Shown: positions 1-14,400 of the stretch, piece after piece
How the letters are laid out: every line of letters begins with the position of its first letter
How positions within the stretch are numbered: position 1 is the first letter of the stretch
Assembly: GCA_018873245.2 (NCBI GenBank)
Contig: JAEMBT020000008.1
Coordinates: 10,763,172 to 10,827,171, forward strand
DNA from: Archegozetes longisetosus
Taxonomy: Eukaryota > Arthropoda > Arachnida > Sarcoptiformes > Trhypochthoniidae
Reading direction: 5' to 3'
DNA length: 64,000 nucleotides
The notes under the pieces: model-generated
What the model was told of the DNA's origin: nothing
Seen by the model: only the letters and a program-made list of their open reading frames with translations
Databases searched by the model: none
Program-made: the position numbers and the translations under genes

Positions 1-62
1 CGGAACTTGTCAAATCTAGTCATTGCGGCAGCCAATCAATCTCTGTCTGGAGCTATTGGTTT

Positions 63-658
63 GTTATGCAGATATAAATTATATTACTTTAAATCAATTT
101 TTCATTTTTTAAAGTAATTTATCGAACATTTTAAAAAATGCTTTATGCTTTACTAACGCTTTCAAGGTTATCGTTGTATTAACGTTTGCTATGAAATGCG
201 GTGATTATCTTAAAAGAATAACAATTCAGATCTATTTTGTTTATATAAAAAATGTTTAAAACTTATAAAGTGAGTAAATCTTTGGGCAGTGGCCTCGAGG
301 AGAGAACCTCATAAGCCTCTGAGCGAAAGTGAAAAAGTGTTAAAAAGAATAATCTTCTAAAATGTGAAAATCTTTAAATATGTTTATAGTATTTTTACTT
401 ATCAACAAAATAATAAAATCACATTTAAATTTTATGCTATAATCCTTTAATGTATTTTTATTAAGTATTATTTTAAAATTATTTATAAATTTACTTATAA
501 ATTTTATAAGAAATAAAAAAGAAATGAGAAAGATTGCAATCAAACAAAGTTTAATATTATTAAGAATTTAGTAAATATTTGTTTCAGAATTCTGGGAAAA
601 TAATTTTAGTCCCTAGCTATGCGTTTAGTCTTATGAGCTCGAGCCAGAACGAAATAAC
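63..658 (-). repeat. Dispersed ~595 bp repeat (R595), copy 1
   Basis: This is one of four copies of the same ~595 bp element in the window; the others are at 28585-29554, 34251-34842 and 59930-60525, all in the opposite orientation. In forward orientation the unit begins GTTATGC and ends GCATAAC, a short terminal inverted repeat. It carries a conserved GC-richer core around the sequence CCTCGAGG. It has no open reading frame, so it looks like a non-autonomous DNA element. The superfamily is not clear. Confidence 0.8.
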
Positions 659-2332
659 AGGTTAATCCCTGAAATTATTCGATTAGCGAAACAAGAGGAA
701 AAAATCCTGATTATTTTTTATGGGAACATTTAAAAGATCGAATATATCTCTCAAATCCACAAAATCCCGATAAATTGAAATTAAACATTAAAAATGAAAT
801 TTTAAGCATTAGCTCTAAAATATTTGCGAAATGTCTCTGAAAATATGGTTGTCGCGTTCGCCTTTGTATTTCCGCTGTTTTCAAAATTTGTTGTAATTTA
901 AATTTATATGTCGATAAATAAACTATAATTGTGTCAAATTTCAAAATTTTATCTCATTTAATTATAAAGTTATTCGAACTTTTTAGTACCTAAAGTTTAA
1001 GTGATAGCCGTGTACTTATATGCAAAATGTTAGTCTTGTATCAATGTGCCAATACTTTTTGTTTGCAATAAAAGTTCGAGGTGACTCATTATAGATAATA
1101 AGCTCAAGCATTGGTTTCTAAGGTTAAGACACGAAAGCTATTTATTTGCTAATAAATTATGAATTTGTTCATACTCAATTTTTATGGGTCGATAGGGGTT
1201 GCAAATTACAATAATAAATGGAGAGCAATTAATGTAATGATAGCCAGACTGACCACTTCTCACGCGTCGAGGGTTCTAACTCACGCCTCTCACATCGTTA
1301 CTTGCGTGAGGCTAGGGTCTCACATTTAGAAAATTTATTGAAATATTAAAATATAGGTTAGGAACCAATTTCAAAAAGAATAATCTCGATTTATATAATA
1401 GAATGACATGAAAAATTTAAAGTACTAAGCGATAAGCTGTAAATAAAAGCACTTTTATGTTATTTTAAGGCTGTCAAAAGTTAGTGAATAAGAAGCTTTA
1501 CTTAAAAAATGTACGAGTAAAAGTTTAATAGATATAAAGTTATAATTACGTGAGTTTGTTTGTATTTTTTCATCACTATCAAATTCAATGAATATCTTCT
1601 CTAATTACAAGACAAGTCAATCAAAGCAACCCATTTGTGTCAAATAATTATTGAAATGCGTTCAATAATAAAAATAGAATTAAACAGAAGTTTTCTTGTG
1701 TTAGAGTAGCCGAGTATTTAAGGCGAATTGATTTGAATGGGAGAGAAAATATTTTACACCGACTGTCGAAGCTTATGAACGTACGCTTCAGTACTTTAAT
1801 CGATAGTTTGATTCAGAGAAAACAAGAATTTTCAAGAGTTTTACATATCTCACTCTCAAGAATGAAATTAAAATCGATGAGATACAAGATATCTCGAAAT
1901 TCATTGAAGTATCTATAAATGAGGACCAGCCGATGAGATATCACTTTTCAATTTGGCTTTCGATTCGATTAGTGACGAAGATAAGTCTCTGAATAATAAG
2001 CTTTGGGCCAAACTTTTGAAAATCAATTCTGTTAAATATGAGTTCGAATCATGTAGTGGGGGTCTTGTATTCAAAATATCATCGAAAATCTGATTCGTGC
2101 ACCAAATCACCGTTTTCACTACGGGTGTCGGACCTCCAGGATTTGAATATTTTCTCCTGTGCTAAATTGCAATATCATAATAGTTGAGCACGAACATTTA
2201 TGTTTCTTCAATAAGATCGTTGAAAACTAACTTACACATAAACATTTTTTATTGGTTTCAAATTGAAAGTCGAAACTTTCAACGTCCAATTTCGAGCAAA
2301 TTCGAGAAAATTCGCCCAAACATTACGGTTCG
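659..2332. other. Intergenic stretch, no gene recognised
   Basis: The stretch is AT-rich with only short, low-complexity reading frames. Around 1707-1737 there is a tRNA-Ser-like left half: an A-box-like GTAGCCGAGT, then a TTAAGGCG, then an anticodon-loop-like TTTGAAT. No acceptor stem or nearby T-arm completes it, so it is at best a decayed tRNA fragment or SINE head. Confidence 0.5.
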
Positions 2333-2858
2333 TATTAGATGGAATCAGAGAAAATTGAAATTTTATATCTTCAAAAGTATATTTAATGGCAAAATAATAA
2401 TTACGTATCTAATGAACATACTCGCCTCCCGTCTGGTTGACAAAGGCCTAGCGAGGTCAGAGGTTACACTTACCATTAGCGATATTGTTTAGACTGTTTC
2501 CCTCTTATAACTTTTTCGCACACTGTATGAAATTAAACTTCATTTTCATAACTTTAAGCTTTTTTGTCTCTTTATTCTTGCAAATTTTTTTATATCGCAA
2601 GTCAAATTAAACAAGTCAAATAAAAACTTTAAAAATTTACAAATTAATTTTAGTTTGATGCTACTTTCGAACAAGTTATAAGAAAGAAATCAATTTACAA
2701 AATAGTGCCACTGATAAGTGTAACCTCTGACCTCGCTGGGCCTTTGTCAACCAGATGAGAGGCGAATATATTTATTAGATGTGTAATTATTATTTTGCCA
2801 TTAAATATACTTTTGAAGATATGAAATTGCAATTTTCACTGATTCCATCTAATAGAAT
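2333..2858. repeat. Foldback element, ~150 bp inverted arms
   Basis: The left arm (about 2333-2480) reappears inverted at about 2705-2858. The two arms share the block GAGGTCAGAGGTTACACTTA and its complement, and a TTAGATGGAATCAG/CTGATTCCATCTAA block near the ends. About 220 bp separate the arms. There is no coding capacity, and the outer boundaries and target duplication are not clear. It is most likely a MITE-like foldback transposon. Confidence 0.75.
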
Positions 2859-3194
2859 GTCGAATTCGGTGTCTTTGTATGTAAGAAAGTATTACTTTTC
2901 CAAAAATTGAACATAAATACTATTGTTCATAGTTTGATATTTCGGAATAATTCGATAACCCAGCACCTGATTTTGATAAAAAAAACTATCATCTGCTTCC
3001 AATCTCTCAGCGTTGCCTTTACTTTCGTTGGTCTTAAGTTAAATTCAGTCATTTTCATAAATTTAAAAATTTCAATTTTTAAAAAATCAAACATGGCTCC
3101 TCTTCAGGATATCGATATTCTTTTGGTTGTGAGACAACTTTTTACCTACGTTTCATAGATAGCTATGATTCTATTTATAAACTCAGGATGATGT

Positions 3195-3440
3195 CTTTTA
3201 TGGTGTTCTATTGATAAACTTACTCGAAGGTCCTTCTTCTCAGCCGTAAGACCGTATGAACCAAATGTGATGACACTTCGCGCACATTTAGTTTCTTTAA
3301 CAACTGTCGAATAATGTACTTACTGATCCCTAACCGGAAAGAATTCTTCTGTGATGGAACTTTGTTTATTTAAGAGTTTTTCAAGTGAAGGTTCTTCACT
3401 TGTTGCAACGCAAGGTCTCCCACTTCGTGGCTCAACTTGC
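3195..3440 (-). pseudogene. Mariner-type transposase relic (helix-turn-helix/linker part)
   Basis: On the minus strand, conceptual pieces in two frames read like the mid-N-terminal part of a mariner transposase. One has PRSGRP followed by an SITEE stretch. Another has KKLNVREVSS, and a third has LTAEKKDLRVSLS. In mariners this order (GRP linker, second helix-turn-helix, then a LL-EQK-RV motif) lies just before the catalytic core. Several frameshifts and stops interrupt it, and no catalytic triad is visible nearby. It is a short fragment of a dead element, and the assignment rests on motif order only. Confidence 0.5.
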
Positions 3441-3852
3441 ATGATGTACGTCCTTCATCCCGAAATTGATGGTATAGATTATGTACATATCCCATCTTAA
3501 TTGAATTTCGACCGACTATTTTAGTTAGCATTTAGGAGATTTCAGGGATGATAGAGCACAGTAGTACATGGCACTTTATAAACGCCCTCTCTACTTCGTT
3601 GGTAATACTGGTCCGAAGAGGATCAATATTTGGGGCAATTACAATATCACTGATAATAAGCAGTAAAATCAAAGTGGTTTGCTTCGTGAAGCAGCAAATT
3701 AACAAGTGCATAATAATTTATAGTATACATATTTATTACTTTATTCATTGATAAGATATGAATGTGCAATTAATTTTCAGCCGACCTAACAAGAGGTGAT
3801 ATTCAATTATTTATGCTTCATTTCTTAACAAGTAAAAAGTTATCTAGTTGTA

Positions 3853-4827
3853 CAGTCTTTGACAAAGTGTCCGACTGTTTTTGAGGGTATTTTAGTAGTA
3901 AATCTTAACACATTTTGATGAATTTTATTTGAATAAGCTACATGTTGGGACCGGCATCATACTAGATTGGCGCTGAATTCCTGGTAAGATAAGTCAATTG
4001 TTCAAATAAAATTTTCCAGAAGAATTGGACGACAATTTTTTAATTCTGATGAGTGGACACTAAACTAGATAAAAAATCATTGAATACACGTATTTTTATT
4101 TCACTCATATATTGTTTGTCTAATGACTACAGTACTAAATATCCGGAAAATTGATTTTTCAAAAAATCATAACTTTTTTACCTGAAGAAATAAAATCATG
4201 ATCTCAACGTCAAGTTGTAGATAATTTAAATATTTATCAAGAAACTCCATGGAAATCCCATTCTCTATTCAATACAGTAATATATGGTCTGATTAATAGT
4301 TTTGCATAATAGATCTATTTAAACTTTGAAATGTGTTAAATTATATTAATAATAACATCGCAAGATCTATTGTGCAGAACTATTAATCAGACCATATATT
4401 TCCGTATTGAATAGAGAATGGGATTTCTATGGAATTTCTTGATAATTATTAAAATTATCTACAATTTGACATTGAGATCATGATTCTATCCATTCAGATT
4501 AAAGTTATGAATTTTTGAAAAATCAATTTTCCAAATATTTAGTACTGTGGTCATTAGACGAACAATATTTGAGTGAAATAAAAATACATGTATTCAATGA
4601 TATTTTATCTAGTTTAGTGTCCATTCACCAGAATTAAAGAATTTTCGTCCAATTCTTCTGGAGAAATTCACTTGAATAATTGACCAATCTTACCAGGAAT
4701 TCAACGCCAACCTAGTATGATGCCGGTCCCAACATGTAGCTTATTTAAATAAAGTTCATCAAAATCCGTTAAGTTTTACTACTAAAACACCCTCAAAAAC
4801 TGGGCCGGACACTTTTGTTAAAGACTA
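3853..4827. mobile_element. ~975 bp near-complete palindromic foldback element with TA flanks
   Basis: Almost the whole element is two inverted arms of about 460-480 bp meeting around 4340. The left end CAGTCTTTGACAAAGTGTCC pairs with the right end GGACACTTTTGTTAAAGACTA. TA dinucleotides flank both ends (3851-3852 and 4828-4829), as expected for a Tc1/mariner-type target duplication. The arms differ by scattered substitutions, so the copy is not brand new. No protein is encoded. Confidence 0.8.
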
Positions 4828-5439
4828 TACAACAAATTATTCTCAATGTTTTAACTCTTTATACGAAAATCAAAATATAGTTGAATATTAATGTCTTTTA
4901 TATCATTGTTTTAGAGGGCTAAGACCACATTTATGTGAAAAAACTTAATAAATAATTCAATCATTTTGTCTCAATAGATAGCATTATTAAATAGTATTTT
5001 TAGTTTCAATCATGAGATCACTTGTTTGTTCTTTAAGTAAATTAAATTAAATTTTCTTGTCATTCTTTACTAAAGCATTTAACAGTTGAATTTCAGAAAA
5101 TTTCCCATTGAGATAACTGAATCATAGATCGAATAGCGTTAATATACATAAAAATTTTGAATTCAGTTCTTATCCAAGAAACATAAATAAAATCTCATGA
5201 ATTGATGATTGATATTTCTGAAATTCAGAAACGTGAAATTTCTTTAATCTTTTGAAGTGTTTCTTTATCTCAAATATTCTACTATGGCAATTATCAGCAA
5301 GTATTATACTTGCAAGCAGTAACGACGAAATTTGATCATTGCATGACAAAGAGCTGACGCAACCCTCGGCTAATCAGTGCTATTTTTTCTAGCTATATGT
5401 GCATCTTGATATTAATTAAAGTCATAAAGTCTGAAGAAA

Positions 5440-8400
5440 ATGGCTGCAGAAAAGAAGTATGAATTTATTGACATACCAAATACTAAAGCAGGATTGAATT
5501 CATATATGACGAAAAGAATAGCTAAAAATGGTAAATAATATGAAAATTTTTGGTTATAAAATTAAATTCACCAAATAACTCAATAAATTGTCATTAAAAG
5601 GCTTAATCAATAGCAAAGAAAAAGATGGCTTTGAGAATCATCCTGGGATACGAAGTGCTTATACAGCGTTCAATATGAATAGATCTCCAAACACTTCATA
5701 TATATATCTTCTTGGTGTGACAGGATCTGGAAAATCATCAACTGTTAACTTTCTATTTGACAAAGAGATTTCTCCAACTGGTAGGAATGAATTAAAACAT
5801 GATTTAATATAGTTTAGAAAGTTATACTATCAATTGTGCCATTGCACTCGTAACTTTTTTTTTTTCATTTGTTGCTGTTGCCTTCAGTTCTGTGATGCAT
5901 ATCACATGGGCCCTGAGGCTCCCAGAAAAACTATTTCATCTCATTTTGCTTTCTGGAGACTTATAAGGCGGTGACCTAGGCTGACTACACTTCCTAATAA
6001 TATATTTAAACTATATAACACTATATAAAGAAATGTATAAGAAAATAAGGGCGACATCTGTATTTAGCTTGAGGACTAACGAGAGGGAAGTTCGGGACTA
6101 TGTAATAACCGATTTCAAAAATATTTTATGGCATAAATAACAAGTCGTTTGATGTTCGAAAAGGCATATAAGAAACCGCTAGATACAAGTTATGACCACT
6201 CAAAATGTGATTTCCTATTGATATTACTATTGATTCCTATACATGTTGCTTGTCAAATATGTACTCTAATTCAGTCAAATTACTCAATGGATGGCAATAA
6301 CACTGTTAATAAGGAAAAACTTCGAACCATTTTGAACAAAAAGAAAGATAATCTGAGTTTTCATATCTAAAAGTAAGTTTCTATATATCAATAGTTCTAA
6401 TTTTTCGTATCTATCATATCTTCTAAATTCAATGGCTTTCTAAAGAAATTTCTTAGGAGATATGATAAATACGAAAGATTAGAACTATTGACATATAGAA
6501 AATTTTAGATATAGACTTACAGATTAACTTTATTTGTTCAAAACGGTTTGAGTAATTTGACTGAATTAGAGTACATATTTGATGGGCAAAATATATAGGA
6601 ATCAATAGTAATAAGCCATAGGAAATCACTTTTCGAGTGGTCATAACTTGTAATTGTCTAGCGGTCAGCCTTTCTTATATGCCTTCTCGAACATCATATG
6701 AAATTTTTTTTATTCCATAAAATTATTATTGAAATCGGTTATTACATAGTCCCGAACTTCCCTCGTAAGATTGAGTCGACTAGTAGCTTAAAATACGAGA
6801 CGACAGAGCCAATCATACTGACCTGACATATCACAATTGTGGCAGATAGCGTAACTAATGAGTGTAGTTATTTTCATTTTAGATCTTGTTATTTTGTGTT
6901 CATTACATTGAATCATAATAATTTGTTAGCTCATTGTATGGTAAAGTTTAGCATTATGTTCACAATGATTAGTAATGATTTTTACCACTTTAATTGGCTA
7001 ACAATCACCATTGCATTTAAAATACATGTTTAGGCCTTAGTTAACATACAATAGTGGTAGAATAAAAGTCACAGTTGAAAAAAGAGCGCTGTTTAGGGTT
7101 GAAATTTCAATCTTAAAGAGTTCAAAACCTAAGCCATTTTTCCCATATGATTAATAAATTTTGTTTCATTAAAAATTCGCTTACAGATTACAAATTCAAT
7201 AGTTCTTAAAATTAAAAATATTAAATATTCATTAATATTTGGTCCATTGACGACTACTTTGAATTATTGACTGCATCCCAGAGGGCGTTGAATGATACGA
7301 ATTCACAATAATATAATTGTCGTCTAATTCTTCTCATACTTATGCAATCTCTAAACTATCGTATATCTTCAGGTCGGCAATCATTCCTTGTTCCTTGATT
7401 TACTAAGTACTGAATTGCTGCCCAAATGTTTTCGATTGGGTCTGTTTCCTTCGAGAGCCAATCGATTATAACTGCTGGAAAATTTTAACTAATAAACTGT
7501 TCTGTAGCTTTGCTTGCATGAATAGGAGTACTTTAAGAAAGTTATCAATCACGAATTTTGATATACTAGCGACTAATATTCCAGAACTTGAACTGAATCA
7601 ATCAAATATGTTCAAAATTTTAAATGCTATTAATAGTTTGCTATGTGCGCTTAACTTCACTTATTCGATGAAATATTTTAGTTTGATCTTCGGAATATTG
7701 ATCGTCAGTGTATCAAAAAAGTTTTATCATGTTGGAAATAAGGAATGAAGTCCGACTGTGAAATATTCATTGTATGAAAACCCACATTCTCCAAAATATC
7801 TCAATATTATTCAGTATTCAAGTATTAGTGTTGACTTTCTAAGCCTATACCATTTATGAACCTATGAAAGTTACAAGAAAATAGACCAGTTTCTGATTTA
7901 TCTTCGGTCAAGTTAGAGTCAAATCTTTCTCCAGTAGGAATGTATTACTTTCTTTCGTATGTATAACTCCAGATATGAACTTTTTCATTCGCATGGCTTT
8001 GGTAAGTTATTTCACCTAAATTTCTTTTAAATCAATATAATCATCTAAGTAGTGTATAGTTTTGGTGGGTGATGGATATGGAGTAGTGAAATATTTTAAA
8101 CGTCATATCTGTGAAAAAGAATTCATTCCAGTCTTCTAAAGTGAAATTATATCACTTTCGGCAAAATTAAGTCTACTCTGAATGCGATTTTCATTCAATT
8201 TCTCATTTCGAGTAGCGATTCGAGTCATTTTCTCACAGTACGACGAGATATATCTAAATGACACTTATCTGAAATAGCTTTAGCTGTTAGAGTTCGGTCT
8301 TCTATTGCAGTTAAGAGTAATGTCTCGTCTTTTTTGTAGTTATTTTTCTATTATTAAAACCAGTTCCCACTTTACGCGAAGTAGCTCTCTCCCATTTATT

Positions 8401-11400
8401 AGCCCAATTATCGACAGTTTTCCGACTGCAGTTCAATCTTCGAACAACATGACTAGCATCACCACACTTATTGTAGAGATCTAGTTTAAAGCTTTTGATC
8501 AACTGTTAAATGAGGGACCATTTAAAGACTTATTTATGTTTATTTTTATTTTATAAAAATTTTTACTCAAAGTATATAAAGTAATAAAATAGTATATTTT
8601 GAATCATTTTTCTCGCATTAGTCGTTGTTGATTTCATTGTAACTTTAAATTAAAAGATGTGACTTTTTATAAAACTTTTAAAAGTCTTATTTATCTAATT
8701 TTTATCAACTAGTCTTTTATGAGAAAAAAATTTATAACTGAAAGTTAGTGAAAAGAAAGTGCGACTTTTATTCTACCAATATTGTACTATAATACGAAAG
8801 TATTGTTTTGATTATTCTTGTAATAAGAGGCTTACATAAAAGACGTCGTCAGGTGGGAACCAGGGGGAACCATATAAAAGTATACTAAAGTGGACATAAA
8901 GGGGGTGAAAGTTCGAACGCATTTGGATGCCCATAATCGTCCTTTATTTTCTACGCAAAATTAAGCTAATTATGAGGTTTTACAGTTTTTTGTTTAGAAA
9001 TAATTAGTAATATTGGTTTCGGCTATAAAATTAAAGATCGATACCATACTTAATAATTGTTTTAAACCTCGTTTCATAAAAATGAAGAATATTGTTTCAT
9101 ATAAATATTCAAATATAAAACCCTACTTGTTAGAGGGTCCAACTTATGATACATCGATTCGAAGCTTTTAAAAAGAGCTTTCGAACAATGCCATATACTT
9201 TCATTTATCATTCAAATAGGTCGGGTTGTATTTTCAAAACTTTTTAAATCTTTTAACTTCCAAATGATATTAAGTCTTTAGATTAATAACGAAATCTAAA
9301 ACTCACGCGAAGATGATTGAAATTCATGTGATATCTGTTCCAAAAAACAAATATTGAACTGATTAACAATATATCGTCTCAATAATCTCAATGATTTATT
9401 CAGAGATATTACATGACTATCTCAAAATTTCACGCAGTTATTGTATACTATCTGATGCTTAACCTAACATAACCGAAAGAGTACGTAAAACTTTAACAAT
9501 CCATCAACCCTTTAGTAATGATTTGGACATAAAAATAAGCATAATATATTCCCAAAATTTATAGTTTGAATTAAGCTATTAACCTGAAATATATGTAAAG
9601 TTTTGAATATAAAATGCTTTAGTTTTTCTATAAATAATAGCTTTTGATTCACACTTTGCTGAGTCTAAGATCTTAATGCCTCAAAATGATTCCATGACAC
9701 TTATTCGTCCGACACTTATTCGTCAGACACTTGTTCGTCTACATTTGTTCGTCTGAGACATTTGTTGGTCCATTCGACCTAGTAACATATTTGCTCCCAA
9801 TTATTAGAATCGCTCAAAACTTGGAATTTCTATTAACTTAGTTATTTTATTCTTTTATTCGTGTGAAATTCTTTAATTCTTATTTATTATTATTTTCTTC
9901 ACTATTATGGTTTTCATAATTCTTTTTATTCTTGCAATTTTTAATTCTCGTTAAATAAATCGTGGAATATTGCCTAAAACGTCGTATTTATTTCACTTGT
10001 GCTGTATCAAGGATGAACATATTTTCAGATGAACAAGCATCCTGAAAGAGGTATCTTAGACGGACAAATGTCTTACGAATAAACGGCGACGAACAAGTGT
10101 CCAGATACCCCTCAAAATATTTCTAAAACTTCCAAAATAAAACTTTAAAGAACAATGGAAATGTGTGTGCAAGGTCTGTGATCTTAAAGATTAAGTAGTG
10201 CAAAAATTATTTTGAACAAACAAAAGATTAATAACGAGAAACCGCTTGATTTCTCAAAACGAGTGCAAATTGAAATTCAATAACTTCAACCGCTTTTAGA
10301 CACACATTTCAAGATTTACCTACGAAAGTTTTTGAGAGTATAATTTAACGCAACAATAAATCTAATTATCATTTCTTCGATTCTTAAACAAGCATAATTG
10401 ATAGAATTCCAATTTTATAATTTGAATACATTTGGTAAATTGATTAAAGATGATACTAAAATAATACAAACTTAGGAACTGAAACATCAGTAACAACTGA
10501 TACGATTGAGCATATGTCAGAAATAAAAGATTCAAGATTGTTCATCAAAAATTTATCCATAAGTATTATTGACGGTCCTGGTCTTGAAGATACTGGAGGT
10601 GTAAACGCTGATACCAAGAATATATTATGCCATAAAAAATTCTTGCAAACCCACCCTCAACTATGCGAAGTTAAGCCCAATGTAGTGATGATAACATTAA
10701 GTGTAACGGATACTAGAGTGGGTGACGATAAAAATACAAATACTCCGTTTGCTCGTATGCTAAAAGCAGTGAAAGAATTTCTTGGCCCCAAATTGATTGA
10801 TTCCAAACATCCTAACGTTGTTTTCGTTTTGACAAATTTCCACAGTCTAACATCTAAACGCGTCAAAGATGAGCTCCCAAAACGTATTAAAACTATAAAA
10901 ACCTTATCAGCTAAATGTTTAGGTGTTATAGATCCTCCAGTAGCTGTCTCCGAAAATTATCCGGAAGAATATGATGAACTTAAGAAAGATGAACATGGTT
11001 GGTATCATTTACGAAACGGCGACAAACATCCGTTGAAGTTGTTCAGTGATCTTATTCAGTTATGCAAAAATTCAAATGATCTAATAGGTAATTAAATTTC
11101 CAAAAATTTTTAAAGCTAATCAGAAGTTCAATCTAATGACTGGTTTTAAGAAAGACCTAGACTACTTTTTGAATTATTAAAATATTGTACACTCTTCAGG
11201 ACGTACTTGAAGCCTGGTATTAATTTGGCGTTTTTTGAAGTGTGTTATTAAAATTTAAGTAAAAAGCAAATTCTCTGTTACTCTATTTTTAAATATTATA
11301 TTCCTAGTTAGGAATGTCAAATTCAAACGAAAAGTTAGTCTTTCTAATTCAAAATATTATTCTTTAAGCAAAAAACACGCAGTAATCTGCTATTAATACT

Positions 11401-14400
11401 TGAAATTTTTAAAATTTACTTAAATTTCTCAATTCTTAAGGCCAGGAAGTGATATCAAAGTATTTCTCCCAAGAAAGAAATCAATCTAAAGTTGAGAAGG
11501 GACATATATTTACTTATGAAGCTATTGAGGAAGATAAGGACTATCAACAAGTTACTAATCATCTTAAGAATATTAAATTGGACGTCAAGGAGACGGAAAT
11601 ATTGACCACCCTTGAGACTAAATTCTCTGAACTCCCAATTGAGACTCGAAATTCTCTTGGTCAATTAACTCCTATGAACGTAGCATCATTTTTGGAGTTG
11701 AATAACATAAAAACTCATAAAAATGTGCCACAAGATGATAAATTTCTCGAGCTGTTTGTTAATTATAACCAACACTCTCCTGAGTTACTTACGTTTCTAC
11801 AGAATGCGCTCAATATTAAGTTGTCGAGAAGGGAAATTGACACAAAGGTGAGAATGATATAATTAGACCTTTAGTCCTAAACAGATTATCTAACTTTTAT
11901 TTAAACTGAGGAAACGGATAATTGATCGGCTAAATAGTTAAGCCTTAGTGAAAATCTGATTACATGTGTACAAAAATTCAAGTCTCATATTCAAAGTTAG
12001 CTTTCAATTATTCGTTAAAGGAAATAAAATTTAAGTTATAATTTAGTTTCGAATCTTATTCTATCAAATGTTAAGCAACAAAAATTCAAATGTCAAAATT
12101 TTCTTAAATAAGAATGTATTAATCACGTGGTCAATATTCACGGTTTGATTTTCATATTCTCGCATTATTGGTGCTTAAAAATTCATGATAATCGCCAAAT
12201 CCTTGATTTGCATATTTTTAAAAGATTTGATTCTATAAAGCAAAGTTTAGTGAATATCTGTTTATTCTGATACCTAGAGACAAAATATATAGTCTGTTAT
12301 TTAAAAGAGTAATTAAATTCTTTTCTTCAAGTTTTTAAAATAAAACGTAAAGTTGATTTCTAATTTTCTCAAGACTTATGTTCAGAATAAATGTTGACAT
12401 CTGACTATAAATAAAAAGTTTAAAATAGAATTTAGATAGTGCTTGAAAATAGATTTATTGAACTCTTTTGGAGCTGAGATTATATTTGATTCAATTATAT
12501 CAAAATGAGGCCTAAATTTACCAGATAAGTCAGAACACTTTCACTCGAATAATATGAATTTTTAAATCGTTTTTTGAGCGAAAACGCATTGTTGACATAT
12601 TATTGCTCATCATTAGGGCTTTCAGGTCCACTAAGTTCATTATTAATAATTCCTTTCTATTTGCTTGCTTCCTCACTTAAATATTTCATTACCTTGAGTT
12701 CTATGGCATGAGATGGAACTTTATGGAAATAAATTTTCATGAATTATTTGGAAAATCTCATTCTTTAACATATATGAAACTTTATAGAATTAACGTTTTT
12801 CTTGAACAAATTGCATATGAAGAACAATACTAGATCTTGTGGTTGAGAGAGACTAAAGGAGTGGGAAATCAAATTCGTGCTCAAAAGATCGAGTTTAGTC
12901 TAGCGATATATAATATTTGGTTGTAGATAAGTATGGAAACTTCTGATCCAAATTGACTTCCACCTATATCGTTGTCAATTACTTTAGATTCGACGATAGT
13001 AAATATAGGGATTTCTAATTCATAAATTAGAATTTAATTGACCTAAGATCGTTTGTTTCAATAGGTTGGTTCTTGTTACAATGTTTTAAGCGATAATATC
13101 ATAGGAAACTCAGTCTTTAAGTATAGTGGTGAATATAAATTAACATGGGCTGGATTTAAAATTCCAAAAGAGGTTGATATTTTTGAAGTAAATTCAACCT
13201 TTGCAAGATCGGAACAGTTTTCATCAGTGCAGGATTATATGCGTAAAAGATTGGCAGATCTCAGTATAAACGCTGATATTTCATTCATTGATTCGAAAGT
13301 TTCGATCAGAAATGGTTATTCTGTTTCATCAGGATCTTCTCAAAATTTTTCAGAGAAAACGATCCTATTAGAACGTCATTGCTTTCGTATAACTGTCGAT
13401 GAGGATCGTTTGGAATTGACTGAAAGATTCAAAAGTGACATTAATGAACTACCGGAGATATACGATAAGAAGAATGAAGCAAATGTGAGCAGATGGAAAG
13501 ATTTTTTCGAAAAATACGGGACGCACGTAACAAAAACAGCATTCGGAGGTGGTGCCTGTATTGCTACGGTCAAAGTGGCTTCAAGTGATTGCAATGAGGA
13601 GAGTCTTCATCAACTGATGGTTCATATTGAGGTCTGTCTAATGATCAGAGTAAAAATCATTCAATGTCTCTAAAATTTAAGAGCAGCTCTAAATTAAAAG
13701 CATATCAAAATCAGACTAATAAGTGCCTTTGGTTTAACTCTGAAGGCAAAATATCTATCTGATGGCATAATGTGAATAAAACTGCATCATTACTATAAGA
13801 CAAGCCTTTTGAGATTAGATCACGTGCACTTTCAGCAGTCTCGAAATTATGTGCTCTGTTAATTTCTAATGAAAAACACTAAGATATTATATACATTCAC
13901 ATAAACTGCCTTCATTATAAGGATATTATGTTAAGATTATTGTGAAATTTTGATACAGTATTAACCCTTAAACAGTAAAATGTTTCAGGTTAAGGATTTT
14001 AGTATTTTGGGCCATTTTGATCCACCTATTGATTTTAAAAGAGTGTTAAAGTAAAGGTTAGGGTGTATAGCAGTTATCGTGTTTATTAAGTTATTGGCAG
14101 TCATCTCAACATAATCTGCTTAAAACCTTGAATGAAAACTTATTTCGTATTCAACTTGAATGCTTAAACTTAGATATGATTAGCTTTAAACTTAATTATA
14201 TTTAAATATAAATATGATAAATAATTTATATTTTAATATGACCATTAAATACTCAATTGAAATATGAATATTTTCATTAAAATTTGAAAAACGCTGTTTT
14301 ACTGTAAATCTATTATGATTAGAATCCTACAAATTTAAAATTAGATAAGAAATGTACTGTATAAAATCTGTATACTTCTGATAAATCTTTTGTTGTCCAG

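Noticed and set aside
1707-1760. tRNA-Ser(UGA)-like start (GTAGCCGAGT ... TTAAGGCG ... TTTGAAT)
   Set aside because: No matching acceptor stem, variable arm or T-arm at the right distance; the nearest GTTCGAATC is ~300 bp away. Not a functional tRNA.
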